Positions 52,329-60,090 of a DNA stretch of 64,000 nt are shown here, piece after piece; position 1 is the first letter of the stretch; every line of letters starts with the position of its first letter. The stretch comes from an uncultured Cryomorphaceae bacterium. GTDB lineage: Bacteria; Bacteroidota; Bacteroidia; Flavobacteriales; Schleiferiaceae. The notes under the pieces are model-generated. The model saw nothing but the letters and a program-made list of their open reading frames with translations, ran no database searches and was not told the DNA's origin. The stretch is from contig CAKZJV010000007.1 in the NCBI GenBank assembly GCA_937120475.1, forward strand, positions 372,001-436,000, given 5' to 3'. The translations under genes were made by a program, and so were the position numbers.

Positions 52329-53825
52329 TTATTCCCACTCCAGCTTTTTTAAGTATCCCTGTGTGATTTGATATACCTCCTGGGCATTTTTACCGAACCA
52401 GATAAAATGGTTCGCATCTTTTATTTTATATAATTCAATGTTATTGCCCACCGTCTTCATCTTCTCGAAAAAGAATTCTGCTGATGAGAAAGTACATCTT
52501 CTGTCGTTTTCTCCGTGGATTAAGAGAAATTTTGTGGATGATGGTTTGACCAGGCTATTGGGCGAGATTTCTTTCACAATGCTTTTGTTCGGTTGATTTT
52601 CAACGATCCATTTGGAGTTTTCAACCGTTAAATCATAAACTGCGGAATTCACAATAACTACATTTGGTTTTGCATCGATTGCAATGTCATCACTCTCTTC
52701 ATTCCAATTCTCAACTAAGGCAGTTGCTATGGCCAGGTGCCCGCCAGCCGAGTTTCCTGTTGCAACAATTTTATTGGCGTCAATTCTGTATTGGTCACTG
52801 TTTTTACGTAACCAACGGATAGCAGTTTTAGCATCCTTAACGGATTCAAACGGGTAATTGCCGTGCCTTCCTTTTATTCGATACTCTACCGCAACTGCAA
52901 CCCATCCTTTTTTGGCGTATTCCTTACCCGTTTCAAAGAACCAATCTGGTTTGCCTTCAGACCAACTTCCACCGTGAAAATAGGCAATAGTGGGTCTCAG
53001 TCCCTCAAAGTCTTCCTGGTCTGGAAGAAAAACATGCATTTCTAAATTGTAGGTACCTACCTGTTTGTAAATTTCAGTCAGATGCCCTCCTCGTCTCTTT
53101 AAATGTGCGTTATAGTTAGCACATACTTTTGACGTGTCCTCCAGCTCACCACAAGAAGAAAGAAACTCTTTATAAAGCGGACCAATGTTTTTTATTCCAA
53201 AATTCTCAATGTGACTATTCAGGTATTCATTTTTCCAAAAACAGTTTACTCTTTGATTTGAGAACAGAGAATCTATTATTGCCCAATCTGCAATTAACTG
53301 CTGGTTATCCCATCCGATATAGGTGCCTCTGTTCAATTTTTCATTAGACTTAATTGAAATGAAAGCCTTTACATAACTTCTGAAATCTCTGTTCTTTAGA
53401 AAAACCGGTTGATTGAATTTTTCAAAATACTCCTCCAGTAGTTTTTGGTTGTCTGTGGATAATTCAACTTCCTCACCAGTTATGTACTTGTGGTGCTGAG
53501 GATATTCAAGTAAATACTTGTCAAAGGCGGTGCTTATACCCCAGTATTCATCTTGGTAGGTTTCCCGGTCTAACTTACCCTTATACTTAGCCAGATGAAT
53601 GAGATAAATATTTTTTAAGGAGTCAATTACATCAGCAAATTTTGTTTCTTCCAAAGAATGAAGTGCCGTGAAATGAGTATTTAGGTACTGCCAAACTGGT
53701 TTGCCAAATTCCTCTTGCTCCTCCAAAAATGTACTCTTCCAGTCTTCAGAACTCAACTTATCTTGAGAAAAGCAACCCTGGTAAAACAGGGTTAATAGAA
53801 TTGAGAACACAAAACTTAATTTCAT
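52329..53825 (-). CDS. BD-FAE-like alpha/beta hydrolase with long N-terminal extension
   Basis: A 498-residue exported protein. A signal peptide (…LTLFYQGCFS) leads an alpha-helical N-terminal region of about 240 residues with no match I recognise, then a carboxylesterase domain of the BD-FAE type: oxyanion 'AYFHGGSWSEGKP' (281-293), nucleophile S359 in 'VATGNSAGGHLAIA', Asp in 'LIHGENDRRC', and His in 'DANHFIWFG'. Its natural esters are unknown. It heads the 3' end of a three-gene cassette. Confidence 0.85.
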   Translation of the reverse strand: MKLSFVFSILLTLFYQGCFSQDKLSSEDWKSTFLEEQEEFGKPVWQYLNTHFTALHSLEETKFADVIDSLKNIYLIHLAKYKGKLDRETYQDEYWGISTAFDKYLLEYPQHHKYITGEEVELSTDNQKLLEEYFEKFNQPVFLKNRDFRSYVKAFISIKSNEKLNRGTYIGWDNQQLIADWAIIDSLFSNQRVNCFWKNEYLNSHIENFGIKNIGPLYKEFLSSCGELEDTSKVCANYNAHLKRRGGHLTEIYKQVGTYNLEMHVFLPDQEDFEGLRPTIAYFHGGSWSEGKPDWFFETGKEYAKKGWVAVAVEYRIKGRHGNYPFESVKDAKTAIRWLRKNSDQYRIDANKIVATGNSAGGHLAIATALVENWNEESDDIAIDAKPNVVIVNSAVYDLTVENSKWIVENQPNKSIVKEISPNSLVKPSSTKFLLIHGENDRRCTFSSAEFFFEKMKTVGNNIELYKIKDANHFIWFGKNAQEVYQITQGYLKKLEWE

Positions 53826-53855
53826 GGTACGGGCTTAACTTAGAGTTTGGTTCTT

Positions 53856-54908
53856 TTAAGGCTTAATGATTGTTTGGCCATTATACATGCAAAGTCCGGT
53901 ATTCCTTGTCCCTATCCATATATTCTGATTCTTATCCTCAAAAATGCTCCAAACGCCATTATGGGGTAGTCCGTCTTTTGCTGTGAAATGAGTAAATGAC
54001 TTTCCATTATAGCGGCAAAGCCCTTCACCACCTCCAAACCAAATATTTCCCTGGTTGTCTTCCATAATTCGTGTAATGGTTTGACTGCATAAACCATCCT
54101 CTTTTGTAAAACTCGTGAAAGATGTACCATCGTATCGGTAGGTTCCACCCCAGTTGCTGAACCAGATATTCCCTTTTCTATCTTGCAAAGCAGGCCAGGC
54201 CCATTTATGACCGTCTAATTCTTCCAATTTGAAATTAACGATTGATTCTCCATCGTAACGATACACTCCATCATTCACTCTAGAGCCAAACCATATGTTT
54301 CCCTGGGTATCTTGCAGCATATATTCAGTATTATGCCCCTTGCTCATGAAGCCTTTTTGATCTTTATCAACAATAAATAACTCGAAGGACTTTCCGTCAT
54401 AAACAAATATTCCCTCTACCGTTGCAAACCAGAACTTTCCAGCGGTATCCTCTAAAATGCTGAACACCGAGAACTTATTATGCAAACTATTAGTGGGGCT
54501 GGTAATATAAACATCTTCAAAGGTAGCCGTGCTTTCATTTAGAGCATAAAGACCATCATCAGTGCCTAACCAAATTTTCCCCTTGCTACTTTCAAAAAGA
54601 CAATAAGTCTTGTTGCTCCTGAGTCCATCGGACGTTGTGTGCTGTGTAAGTACCTCACCGTCAAAATTATAAACCCCTTCACCCGTAGTTCCAAACCAAA
54701 GATTTCCTGTTTTATCTTCTAAAATTGAATTCACATTATCGCTTGGGGTTGAGTTTTGAGTTTTTAGGAGCTTGGGAACTTTTACCGCTTCAGCAATAGG
54801 AACATTGGCATGTTCAACTGTTGATTTTTTCCCGGTTTGTCCATTACAGCTTAAAAGGATAATGGAGAGAGAGAAAAAGAACAGCCATCTAGTATATCTT
54901 TTAGTCAT
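53856..54908 (-). CDS. Lipoprotein beta-propeller of the two-component-regulator type, without kinase
   Basis: A 350-residue lipoprotein (lipobox SIILLSCNG) made of about seven Reg_prop blades, each with the 'ED..GNLWFGT..GV..YDG.SF' signature (e.g. 'SILEDKTGNLWFGTTGEGVYNF', 'IMEDNQGNIWFGGGEGLCRYNG'). In hybrid two-component systems these blades form the sensor. Here no TM, kinase or regulator follows, so it is a free-standing binding propeller. It lies 30 bases upstream of the esterase, in the same cassette. Confidence 0.87.
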   Translation of the reverse strand: MTKRYTRWLFFFSLSIILLSCNGQTGKKSTVEHANVPIAEAVKVPKLLKTQNSTPSDNVNSILEDKTGNLWFGTTGEGVYNFDGEVLTQHTTSDGLRSNKTYCLFESSKGKIWLGTDDGLYALNESTATFEDVYITSPTNSLHNKFSVFSILEDTAGKFWFATVEGIFVYDGKSFELFIVDKDQKGFMSKGHNTEYMLQDTQGNIWFGSRVNDGVYRYDGESIVNFKLEELDGHKWAWPALQDRKGNIWFSNWGGTYRYDGTSFTSFTKEDGLCSQTITRIMEDNQGNIWFGGGEGLCRYNGKSFTHFTAKDGLPHNGVWSIFEDKNQNIWIGTRNTGLCMYNGQTIIKP

Positions 54909-54931
54909 TTAACTTTTATAGGGGTTAAGAA

Positions 54932-55018
54932 TCAGTTCTTGTTTTTTTTATTGAAACCTCCCGCGAAGTATACAATGAAAGAAATTACAGCACTCCCGAT
55001 GATTACATAGCCAATCAT
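54932..55018 (-). CDS. Possible 28-residue single-span membrane protein
   Basis: ATG (complement of 55016-55018) to TGA (complement of 54932-54934) encodes MIGYVIIGSAVISFIVY then FAGGFNKKNKN, one hydrophobic helix followed by a positively charged tail. It ends 23 bases before the propeller gene start. Small size makes chance occurrence possible. The rest of 54909-55253 holds element e and nothing else that I see. Confidence 0.4.
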   Translation of the reverse strand: MIGYVIIGSAVISFIVYFAGGFNKKNKN

Positions 55019-55082
55019 ATTACGTGTTTCTTATTAATAATTTCTAATATCCTTATTATTGGTTAAACAATTCTCTTCAATG

Positions 55083-55240
55083 AGATACAATGGTTTGAAT
55101 AAACTCAGTGCGGCTTCGCCTGTGGTGGTGAAAAGATACGAGATGTTTCTCTGTCAACCCTGCTTGCCGGCCGGCAGGCGTAAAGCCTCAACCGGAGCGG
55201 GACTAAAGCCAACTTGCTTTTATTTTGTGGGGTGCTGCGT
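55083..55240 (-). repeat. attC-like element e (long type)
   Basis: About 158 bases, clearly homologous to element f along its length ('GAATAAAC', 'CGGCTTCG', 'GTTTCTCTGTCAAC', 'ACCGGAGCGG', 'TAAAGCC', 'ACTTGC'). A self-complementary TGCCGGCCGGCA lies in the loop (55165-55176). Cores are degenerate: left 'ATACAATGG', right 'GGGGTGCTGCG'. Confidence 0.6.
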
Positions 55241-55253
55241 TTCTGTCTCCTAA

Positions 55254-55685
55254 TTAAAAATCCTTAACTATCATTATTGGATCAGTGTTTTGAATCTCAC
55301 TGGAGTTTAGGAATGTCCTGGTAGATTTTGGTTTAAAGCCACAACAGTCTTTACTTTTTTGCTGGGAAACATTAAATTCCAATGTATCAATGGTTGAGTT
55401 TGGCAAAATGAAAATATACTTCTCGTAATTTTCACTTAGAAAAAACGAAAATGAACCTTTATTGATATTCTGTGCAGCGGGCATTGGTTCTGAGTCGTTT
55501 AATTGGAAATAAACGCTATCAGGGTTTAAAACCGCACGGTCACCAAAGAAAATATTATTACCTAGAGAGTCGGTGTAAACTACATTTTTGGTTGTCAGAT
55601 CCCCGCAGTCATCGCATTTTTCCGTACAGCTTGACAACAGTAGGACAAGTATAATCAATGAATTTATTCTCAGGAATAGTTTCAT
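55254..55685 (-). CDS. Orphan lipoprotein in cassette array
   Basis: A 143-residue lipoprotein starting at ATG complement 55683-55685 (signal peptide …ILVLLLSSCTEKCDDCG), with two CxxC-like pairs near the N-terminus (C-DDC) and 'SKDCCGFKP' near the C-terminus. Small beta-rich body. No family recognised; a metal-binding role is possible but unsupported. Confidence 0.7.
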   Translation of the reverse strand: MKLFLRINSLIILVLLLSSCTEKCDDCGDLTTKNVVYTDSLGNNIFFGDRAVLNPDSVYFQLNDSEPMPAAQNINKGSFSFFLSENYEKYIFILPNSTIDTLEFNVSQQKSKDCCGFKPKSTRTFLNSSEIQNTDPIMIVKDF

Positions 55686-55724
55686 GTTTTTGGTCATAAT
55701 TATCTTGAATTTCGCTTTATTCAA

Positions 55725-55765
55725 ATGCAGTTCAACGGTTTGTGTAAAATGCGTTTTAGTGTAGT
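55725..55765 (-). repeat. attC-like element g (short, degenerate)
   Basis: 'GTTCAACGG' followed by 'TAAAATGCGTTTTA' and 'GTGTAG', about 40 bases. Its ends do not pair with neighbouring elements. Confidence 0.3.
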
Positions 55766-55766
55766 T

Positions 55767-56327
55767 TCAATTCACCCTATTCAACGGAATATCAACTCTC
55801 TTCTTATCCCAAAACGTTGGATAATCAGAAGTGGAAATGCTAATGTCCTCTACCATTAATTGCCCTGATTTATTGGAAACGATGAAACGAATCTCATAAG
55901 GCTGAAGGTTGGGACGCATTTCTAACCAGATTAAACCAGACACTTCAAAGTCATTTTGAGAATCTATCGTCAGGTTTTGACGATAGGTAGTGCTCTCTCG
56001 CGCAAATCTTCCTTGTTTGTCTGATAAGCTGTCGTATTCTTCCCGGGTCTCGGGATATTCGATCAACGCTCCAAGCAACAAAAGACTATCCGTATCTTCA
56101 ATGGAGAAGATCAAGCGTTGATGAAAACCTTCCGAATGAGGTGAAACGAAGTAATATCCGGAGTCTGGGGCGATCTTAAAAGTTAAAGTGGCTTCCTCAT
56201 TTTTTCCCTGGTCCAGGTCAAAGGTGATCTCAAAATGTTTACCTTCTTCTGAATGCTGGTATTCGGGTGAATAGCAAGTGGTAAGGCTAGCCAATACCAG
56301 AACGGATAGTAGGGGCTTTTTTATCAT
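55767..56327 (-). CDS. Orphan lipoprotein in cassette array
   Basis: A 186-residue lipoprotein (lipobox LTTCYS). The body is a beta-sandwich-like domain: 'FEITFDLDQGKNEEATLTFKIAPDSGYYFVSPHS', 'TTYRQNLTIDSQNDFEVSGLIWLEMRPNLQPYEIRFIVSN'. The 'GYYFVSPH' and 'QPYEIRF' features loosely recall DsbD N-terminal or thiol-system domains but the catalytic cysteines are absent. Confidence 0.7.
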   Translation of the reverse strand: MIKKPLLSVLVLASLTTCYSPEYQHSEEGKHFEITFDLDQGKNEEATLTFKIAPDSGYYFVSPHSEGFHQRLIFSIEDTDSLLLLGALIEYPETREEYDSLSDKQGRFARESTTYRQNLTIDSQNDFEVSGLIWLEMRPNLQPYEIRFIVSNKSGQLMVEDISISTSDYPTFWDKKRVDIPLNRVN

Positions 56328-56373
56328 TTGGGCGTAAAGATCATGAAAAACGATAGTTTTTGTAGTGCTAAGG

Positions 56374-56518
56374 GTACATCCGATGGATGGAATAAACGAG
56401 GGCGGCTTCGTCCGTGGTTTTGTAAAGTATCTAAAGGTTTCTCTGTCAACTGCACCTTCGCGAAGCCGCTACCGGAGCGGTGTTAAAGCCGACTTGCGTT
56501 TACTCGTTGTTGTGCTTA
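56374..56518 (-). repeat. attC-like element f (long type)
   Basis: About 145 bases, homologous to element e. Outer arms 'GAATAAACGAGGGCGGCTT' and 'AAGCCGACTTGCGTTTACTC', loop palindrome CTTCGCGAAG, right core GTTGTGCTTA (56509-56518), which pairs across its gene with TAAGCCCAAC at 57050-57059 (9 of 10). Confidence 0.65.
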
Positions 56519-56525
56519 GTTTTTT

Positions 56526-57044
56526 TTATCTTTTTAAAATCATCGACTTTATCATTTCAAAGTTTTTCCATTGTTCGTCAACTGGTTTCCAATTTCCCTC
56601 TGGTCGGTAGATGAGCCATTTGTCGTTTTCGAACTTCAAGTAAAATTCTAATTCGAAGTCTTCGTTAAAGATATCAACTCGAGCTGGTTGCCCATTTTTG
56701 AAAGTCACTTTGGATTCTATAAATCTTTCGTTGCTGAAATAGTAGGTTGTTATGATCTCGCCCTCGTCAAAAGTTGAGACTCTGTATCCTAGTTGAATAT
56801 AGTTTCTTTCATGAGATTTAATCTTATGATATTCAGGTTGTAAAGTAGTGTCATGTAGGTGGCGGTTTGAACTTGTTACAACAACACGGTCTTTATTAAC
56901 CTTGAAAAGTTCATGTTCAGCATAAACACTGTCAATTCCATTCTCCGTCTTCATCAAGGTTTCTAAAGTCTCTTGATAGGTCTTTGGTGTTTGTGAGAAA
57001 ACAACAAGCGGGAAGATCAATAGTATTACGATTGTCTGTTTCAT
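56526..57044 (-). CDS. Secreted orphan protein in cassette array
   Basis: A 172-residue exported protein (signal peptide …LIFPLVVFSQTPKT), mixed alpha/beta, with 'FKNGQPARVDIFNEDFELEFYLKFENDKWLIYRPEGNWKPV'. No family recognised. Its ATG is only five bases after the predicted cassette boundary at 57050, leaving no room for its own promoter. Confidence 0.7.
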   Translation of the reverse strand: MKQTIVILLIFPLVVFSQTPKTYQETLETLMKTENGIDSVYAEHELFKVNKDRVVVTSSNRHLHDTTLQPEYHKIKSHERNYIQLGYRVSTFDEGEIITTYYFSNERFIESKVTFKNGQPARVDIFNEDFELEFYLKFENDKWLIYRPEGNWKPVDEQWKNFEMIKSMILKR

Positions 57045-57049
57045 TATAT

Positions 57050-57148
57050 TAAGCCCAACGGTTTGCAGATGGCTTGTGGGGCCTGCCGGCAGGCAAGGCT
57101 TGCTGGTAACCGTTCACCCGCCATAAGCTATATGCTTTGTTGTGCAAC
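57050..57148 (-). repeat. attC-like element h
   Basis: 99 bases. Arms 'GCAGATGGCTTGTGG' and 'CCATAAGCTATATGC', loop palindrome CCTGCCGGCAGG (57082-57093), left core TAAGCCCAAC and right core GTTGTGCAAC. Shares the 'CATATAGCTTATGGCG' type with j and b. Confidence 0.7.
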
Positions 57149-57153
57149 GTTTT

Positions 57154-57516
57154 TTATTTCTTTTTCAGTTTATTCACTATTTCAAAAATCTCATTCGCAA
57201 TACTTTCTCCTTCTTTACCAACAAAATCGTCCCATTGACAAGTAGGGGCAAACCATACGTAAAAAAGGTCAAGTTTATTTTCGTCTCCATTTTTGTAATC
57301 AAGGATTGCGGCTTTTAAGTCTTTGTGAAATTCTTGAGCTGATAAATATTCGCCTGAGTATCCACCTTCATATTTGGAAACCATTTTTTCTGATTTGTCT
57401 AGGAGTTTTATAAGTCTATTCCTGCTAGGGGACAGCGATTTTGTCGTCAATTGTCGCCAAGCAAACAGAATAATTCCAAAGGCGATAAATATCAATAATG
57501 GATTAGTCCAAGTCAT
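57154..57516 (-). CDS. Small membrane-anchored orphan protein
   Basis: A 120-residue protein with one N-terminal TM helix (PLLIFIAFGIILFAWRQL) and a small soluble domain ('YSGEYLSAQEFHKDLKAAI...LFYVWFAPTCQWDDFVG'). No family recognised. It overlaps the CdiI-like gene by 4 bases and shares its cassette. Confidence 0.65.
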   Translation of the reverse strand: MTWTNPLLIFIAFGIILFAWRQLTTKSLSPSRNRLIKLLDKSEKMVSKYEGGYSGEYLSAQEFHKDLKAAILDYKNGDENKLDLFYVWFAPTCQWDDFVGKEGESIANEIFEIVNKLKKK

Positions 57517-57941
57517 TTAAAACTTGATTTAAGGCGATTAAATTCTCTCGTAAATTCTGCGTCAGTTTGGTCTAACAATTCTTGATTATGTTGAATCAAT
57601 TTGTCAAGTTCGTCAAGTAAATCAACTCTTTCTGTCCAAAAACTTACTTCACTTGTCAGAACAGCTTTTAGAAGGTCGCCTTCATAATAATCTCCTTCGG
57701 CAAGTATGTTCTCTTTCAATTCTTCAATAGCAATTGGAACTAAAAACTTCAGTCCGATATTTTGCCCAATCATTATTCTTAGGTCTTCTATTTCGAATTC
57801 TTTAAGTGGCTTTTTCCTGAGTTGGTGACAAGTCTTGACTAAATGGCTTTCATAACCTGGTTCGTCCCAATAGTCCTTTTCCAAGTTTTCTAAAGACTTC
57901 TCACACCAATTATTTTCATATTTCGCTTCTGTTATTTTCAA
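57513..57941 (-). CDS. CdiI_3-type immunity protein (contact-dependent inhibition)
   Basis: A 142-residue protein with the pattern of CDI immunity proteins: 'KDYWDEPGYESHLVKTCHQLRKKPLKEFEIEDLRIMIGQNIGLKFLVPIAIEELKENILAEGDYYEGDLLKAVL'. I recognise the 'LRKKPL.EF..EDLRIMIGQNIGL' and 'GDYYEGDLL' blocks. Family proteins neutralise toxins delivered by neighbouring cells; no toxin gene lies here, so it would protect against foreign strains. Start is TTG (complement of 57939-57941). Two-gene cassette with the membrane protein. Confidence 0.7.
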   Translation of the reverse strand: MKITEAKYENNWCEKSLENLEKDYWDEPGYESHLVKTCHQLRKKPLKEFEIEDLRIMIGQNIGLKFLVPIAIEELKENILAEGDYYEGDLLKAVLTSEVSFWTERVDLLDELDKLIQHNQELLDQTDAEFTREFNRLKSSFK

Positions 57942-57964
57942 AGGTTAATCTGTCTGTTTTAAAT

Positions 57965-58102
57965 GTTGCACAACGGCTCTGGCTAAGAAACGTGCGGGTT
58001 TTGGAACACGTTTCTGTCTGCCGAGAACCGAGTTTTGTTATGTGTTGTAATGTTCATTTTACCTTATCAGCCCGCATGTTTTCTTAGCCTTTGTTAGTGG
58101 CA
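57965..58102 (-). repeat. attC-like element i
   Basis: 138 bases. Arms 'GGCTAAGAAACGTGCGGG' and 'CCCGCATGTTTTCTTAGCC' (two mismatches). Left core GTTGCACAAC (57965-57974), exact partner of h's right core; right core GTTAGTGGCA (58093-58102) lies in the last codons of the nuclease gene. Confidence 0.75.
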
Positions 58103-58953
58103 GCCTTTCTTTTATTTTTTGTAGATGTCGGTGAACCATTCACAATTACAAGTTCCCAATTGTTTGGAAATTTTTTTGCTTTCCAAGTTTCTTCAATGCT
58201 CTCTGGTGTTGCAATAGAAGTATTTTGTATGTACATAACAGCAACAAAACTCTCATAACGATAATCATCCGTGTAGTTTGCCGCATCAACTCTTATTTGG
58301 TCTATAAATTCATCTATGTTATCAGAAATATTTTTGATGTATTTATACTCTATTGCTGTTTTTAATTCAGGAATCAAAATATCAGGATGGTAAGATTTGA
58401 ACTCCTGAATAAATGATGCTTTATTTCTCTGTCTGCATGTTGGATAGTAAAGCCCTAAAACCCATTTTACTTGTTTATATATATCTGCTTCATTGTTAAC
58501 TTCAGCATTGCAGTTTTTAAGAATAAAGTCGGTATTTTTAAGAATAGAAGTCAACTTTTTTGTTTCATCTTCTCTTGTTTGTCGATAGTCAAAGAATTTA
58601 AAAGGGTCTAAGAATTGTCTGAACTCCGTAATAACAACAAGTTCAGGCTCACCCTCTGGATGTGTTAACTCTGCTTTTAACAATTCTTTGTCATTGTCAA
58701 TGATTATGCTGAATTTTTCTTTAAAGGATGTTAGTAAATGAGTCATTGACTTTGCTTCCAAATAAGCTAATATGAGATAAAACAAATCCTTTGTCCTTGT
58801 TATTAACCACGATTCAGTCCAGCCGGGATACTCCTCTTCTTCCGGGCGAGTGGCATATTCGTGTCGCATTATCCATTGAAAATGGTTGTGCTCAATGGAT
58901 GAGATTGTTTTCTTTATTTGCTCACTTATATATTTTATTTCGTCTTTGTCCAC
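58084..58953 (-). CDS. PD-(D/E)XK nuclease-domain protein
   Basis: A 289-residue protein; helical first half, then a C-terminal PD-(D/E)XK core with D191 (SYHPDILIP), E202 and K204 (TAIEYKYI), the catalytic triad spacing, and 'DQIRVDAANY', a later basic helix. Such domains serve in restriction, DNA repair and defence. It starts at GTG (complement of 58951-58953), 9 bases after its partner gene, and its stop lies inside element i. Visually AT-rich. Confidence 0.72.
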   Translation of the reverse strand: MDKDEIKYISEQIKKTISSIEHNHFQWIMRHEYATRPEEEEYPGWTESWLITRTKDLFYLILAYLEAKSMTHLLTSFKEKFSIIIDNDKELLKAELTHPEGEPELVVITEFRQFLDPFKFFDYRQTREDETKKLTSILKNTDFILKNCNAEVNNEADIYKQVKWVLGLYYPTCRQRNKASFIQEFKSYHPDILIPELKTAIEYKYIKNISDNIDEFIDQIRVDAANYTDDYRYESFVAVMYIQNTSIATPESIEETWKAKKFPNNWELVIVNGSPTSTKNKRKAATNKG

Positions 58954-58962
58954 GGTGCGGAT

Positions 58963-59343
58963 TTAGCTATTCTCTTTGCTATTTATTTCTTCTCTAATTT
59001 CATTCAATAGGGCTACATAGTCAGTATCATCATTTTTCATTCTTTCCAGAATTAAGTCAGTTTCTTTGCTTGCTTCTTCTAATGCTAATTCAAAATTGGC
59101 AAAGTCTCCCTGAGTAAATTCGTATTCTTTTTTTGCTAGTAACTTGCCTAACAGTTCTTCTGCTCCTTTTAGTAAATTAATAACTTCTTCTTTCTTATAT
59201 ATTTTGCCATATTTTTCCTCATCAAGTCTCTCTTTTGCAAAAAGTAAAAATTGTTCAAGACTATGCCGTAAGGACTCCCGTCTACGGTTATATTTTAATC
59301 TAATTGACGTTTTAGGGTCTTTCGGGTCTTTGTAGAAACTCAT
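58963..59343 (-). CDS. Helical partner protein of the PD-(D/E)XK nuclease
   Basis: A 126-residue all-helical, highly charged protein ('SIRLKYNRRRESLRHSLEQFLLFAKERLDEEKYG', 'LLKGAEELLGKLLAKKEY'). No family recognised. It shares a cassette and operon with the nuclease, 9 bases apart, suggesting a two-component system (toxin-antitoxin- or defence-like). Confidence 0.65.
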   Translation of the reverse strand: MSFYKDPKDPKTSIRLKYNRRRESLRHSLEQFLLFAKERLDEEKYGKIYKKEEVINLLKGAEELLGKLLAKKEYEFTQGDFANFELALEEASKETDLILERMKNDDTDYVALLNEIREEINSKENS

Positions 59344-59363
59344 ATTTTTTACGTCTTTAAGGT

Positions 59364-59463
59364 TGCCACTAACGGTTTACATATGGCTTGTGGCGCCTGC
59401 CGGCAGGCAGGCAGGCTCGCTGGCAGCCGTTTTTCGCCATAAGCTATATGCTGTGTTATGGGC
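59364..59463 (-). repeat. attC-like element j
   Basis: 100 bases. Arms 'ACATATGGCTTGTGGCG' and 'CGCCATAAGCTATATGC' pair at 13 of 17 positions, loop palindrome CCTGCCGGCAGG (59396-59407). Left core TGCCACTAAC pairs exactly with i's right core; right core GTTATGGGC pairs exactly with k's left core. Confidence 0.75.
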
Positions 59464-59473
59464 CAGGAATTTT

Positions 59474-60043
59474 TTATTCTTTTGAGTCGATGATGAGTTT
59501 CCAAGTATCAATTTTGCTCTTGTCGAGATTTAGTGTCGTGCTATATTTTTCGTTTTCAAACTGAAACTCTTTCTCATTGTCAATTGCGGTTATCAAGTCT
59601 TTTGGCATGTCAATCGAGAGATCTCTAAATGTCTCTTCTGTCAAGTTCTTAAATTTGGTCAAGGCTTGGTCTTTTTCATTTTCATTTTCATTGTTGATGT
59701 TCAATACCAACTTGACTTTATCAACGAAGTCCTCGCTTTCACTTTCAAGATAATATGCAAGATTGTTTTTCATACCTGTCGAGTTGGTTCCAAATTCATG
59801 ATAACTGGTTATGCTCATGTATCCGCCCATTCCGTCACTTTTCCATGTCCCTAATTCACCAATTCCATTTTGAGACAGGGTCTGTCGGGTTTGATCGATA
59901 TCATTAAAGACCTCGATTTTAGCTGACATCTCATTTTTCTGAGATGACTGGTCATTTTGTTCTTTAGTTCCTGAAGTGCCGCAGCTTGACAGAATAATAG
60001 TCAGTCCAATGGTCAAAGTAGAGAATAACGAAGTTTTTTTCAT
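59474..60043 (-). CDS. Orphan lipoprotein, first cassette of the array
   Basis: A 189-residue lipoprotein (lipobox TIILSSCGTS). A polar linker precedes a small domain ('DQTRQTLSQNGIGELGTWKSDGMGGYMSITSYHEFG', 'FQFENEKYSTTLNLDKSKIDTWKLIID'). No family recognised. It starts at ATG 47 bases inside the cassette boundary and stops 10 bases before the next core. Confidence 0.7.
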   Translation of the reverse strand: MKKTSLFSTLTIGLTIILSSCGTSGTKEQNDQSSQKNEMSAKIEVFNDIDQTRQTLSQNGIGELGTWKSDGMGGYMSITSYHEFGTNSTGMKNNLAYYLESESEDFVDKVKLVLNINNENENEKDQALTKFKNLTEETFRDLSIDMPKDLITAIDNEKEFQFENEKYSTTLNLDKSKIDTWKLIIDSKE

Positions 60044-60090
60044 AGTAAAGTGTGTTTAGTTATTCTGATTGATTTTCTGGTTTTTTTCTT

